In this document: piece after piece, positions 5,013 to 5,476 of the stretch
Layout of the letters: every line of letters starts with the position of its first letter
How positions within the stretch are numbered: position 1 is the first letter of the stretch
Made by a program: the position numbers and the translations under genes
The notes under the pieces: model-generated
The model's database searches: none
Told to the model about the DNA's origin: nothing
What the model saw: only the letters and a program-made list of their open reading frames with translations
Origin: Lachnospiraceae bacterium
GTDB taxonomy: Bacteria; Bacillota; Clostridia; Lachnospirales; Lachnospiraceae
Direction of reading: 5' to 3'
DNA length: 5,476 nt
Assembly (NCBI GenBank): GCA_003489085.1
Contig: DNJM01000075.1
Location: 1 to 5,476 of the forward strand

Positions 5013-5476
5013 TATGCTTCCACCTCCTGCTTCTTAGTGAAATAAACCTGTGCACCACTGATACATGCTACAATGATAAACAGAATGACCGCTTCTGCCT
5101 GGCCTACCCCAAACTGTCTGGAGGTAAATGCCTTCTCATACACATGCATGGCTGCCATTTCTGTAGTTCCGTACGGAGCGCCGGCTGTCAAAGACAGGTT
5201 GACATCATACACCATGAAGGCCCGGGACAATGTGAGGAAGAGACAAATCGTGATAGAGGACATCATCAGCGGCATAACAATGCTTTTCATTTTCTGCCAT
5301 CCGGAAGCGCCATCGATGCTGGCTGCCTCCATGACATCCTCGCTCAGTCCCATGAAGCCTGCTACATAGATCAGAATCATATAACCGGACAACTGCCATA
5401 CGGATACCACTACCAGGGCCAGGAATGCCTTGGTCGGATCAGACAGCCAGGATACTTCAAAGAGTTTCCAGCCTGT
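5012..5476 (-). CDS. Carbohydrate ABC transporter permease, MalF/MsmF/UgpA type (partial, 5' end outside window)
   Basis: The C-terminal 154 residues of a sugar ABC permease. The reading frame stays open to the window edge, beginning TGWKLFEVSWLSDPTKAF, so the gene continues beyond position 5476; an apparent GTG start at 5410 is an internal valine. The EAA loop EAASIDGASGWQKMKSIVMP is present after the segment VWQLSGYMILIYVAGF, and a final membrane segment AVILFIIVACISGAQVYF precedes the lysine-rich tail KKQEVEA. MalF-type subunits form the heterodimeric channel with a MalG-type partner, here encoded immediately downstream with a 1-nt stop/start overlap. Substrate binding in CUT1 systems is set mainly by the extracellular binding protein, which is not in the window. 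Confidence 0.92.
   Translation of the reverse strand, partial: TGWKLFEVSWLSDPTKAFLALVVVSVWQLSGYMILIYVAGFMGLSEDVMEAASIDGASGWQKMKSIVMPLMMSSITICLFLTLSRAFMVYDVNLSLTAGAPYGTTEMAAMHVYEKAFTSRQFGVGQAEAVILFIIVACISGAQVYFTKKQEVEA

Overview
The window looks like chromosomal DNA from an anaerobic, moderate-GC Firmicute, most likely a Clostridia gut commensal of the Lachnospiraceae type. That placement is an inference. It rests on strong AAGGAGG-type ribosome binding sites, sigma-A-like promoters, an AT-rich intergenic region beside roughly 50% GC genes, and the gene content. Two unrelated operons converge tail to tail. No RNA genes, CRISPR arrays or mobile elements are visible.

Positions 1-162 are an AT-rich non-coding region. 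It ends in a good promoter (TTGACA, 17 bp, TATATT) embedded in palindromic and directly repeated AT-rich elements that look like an ArsR-family operator. Positions 163-2744 (+ strand) are a three-gene operon. The first gene is an ArsR/SmtB-type repressor joined in frame to a complete G3E (CobW/COG0523) GTPase. The second is an 80-residue thioredoxin-fold CxxC protein of the 'redox-active disulfide protein 2' type. The third is a polytopic COG0701 permease (ArsP/YraQ/DUF318 family). Together they suggest a thiol-reactive metal or metalloid response module: sensor, GTPase metallochaperone, redox or metal-relay protein, and efflux permease. The substrate cannot be read from sequence; trivalent organoarsenicals or a soft metal are plausible by family precedent.

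Positions 2741-5476 (- strand, read right to left) hold the end of a carbohydrate uptake operon: the C-terminal part of a MalF/MsmF-type ABC permease (cut by the window edge), a complete MalG/MsmG-type permease, and a cytoplasmic GH32 beta-fructofuranosidase. The order permease-permease-GH32 resembles the Lactobacillus msm fructooligosaccharide cluster and suggests import of sucrose or short fructans followed by intracellular hydrolysis. The GH32 gene appears to have its own promoter in the 85-nt gap after the permease gene, with the -35 box in the loop of a perfect 7-bp inverted repeat.

The most unusual feature is the ArsR-GTPase fusion. A strong internal ribosome binding site and ATG sit exactly at the domain junction, so the gene may make both a fusion and a free GTPase. 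Alternatively the fusion may be a recent frameshift joining two formerly separate genes, because the neighbouring frame has a stop codon just before that ribosome binding site. The GTPase also has an altered cysteine motif (FCSC in place of the usual GCxCC), and CxC pairs recur across the sensor, linker, GTPase and permease. The two operons meet with stop codons overlapping by 4 bp and no convincing terminator.
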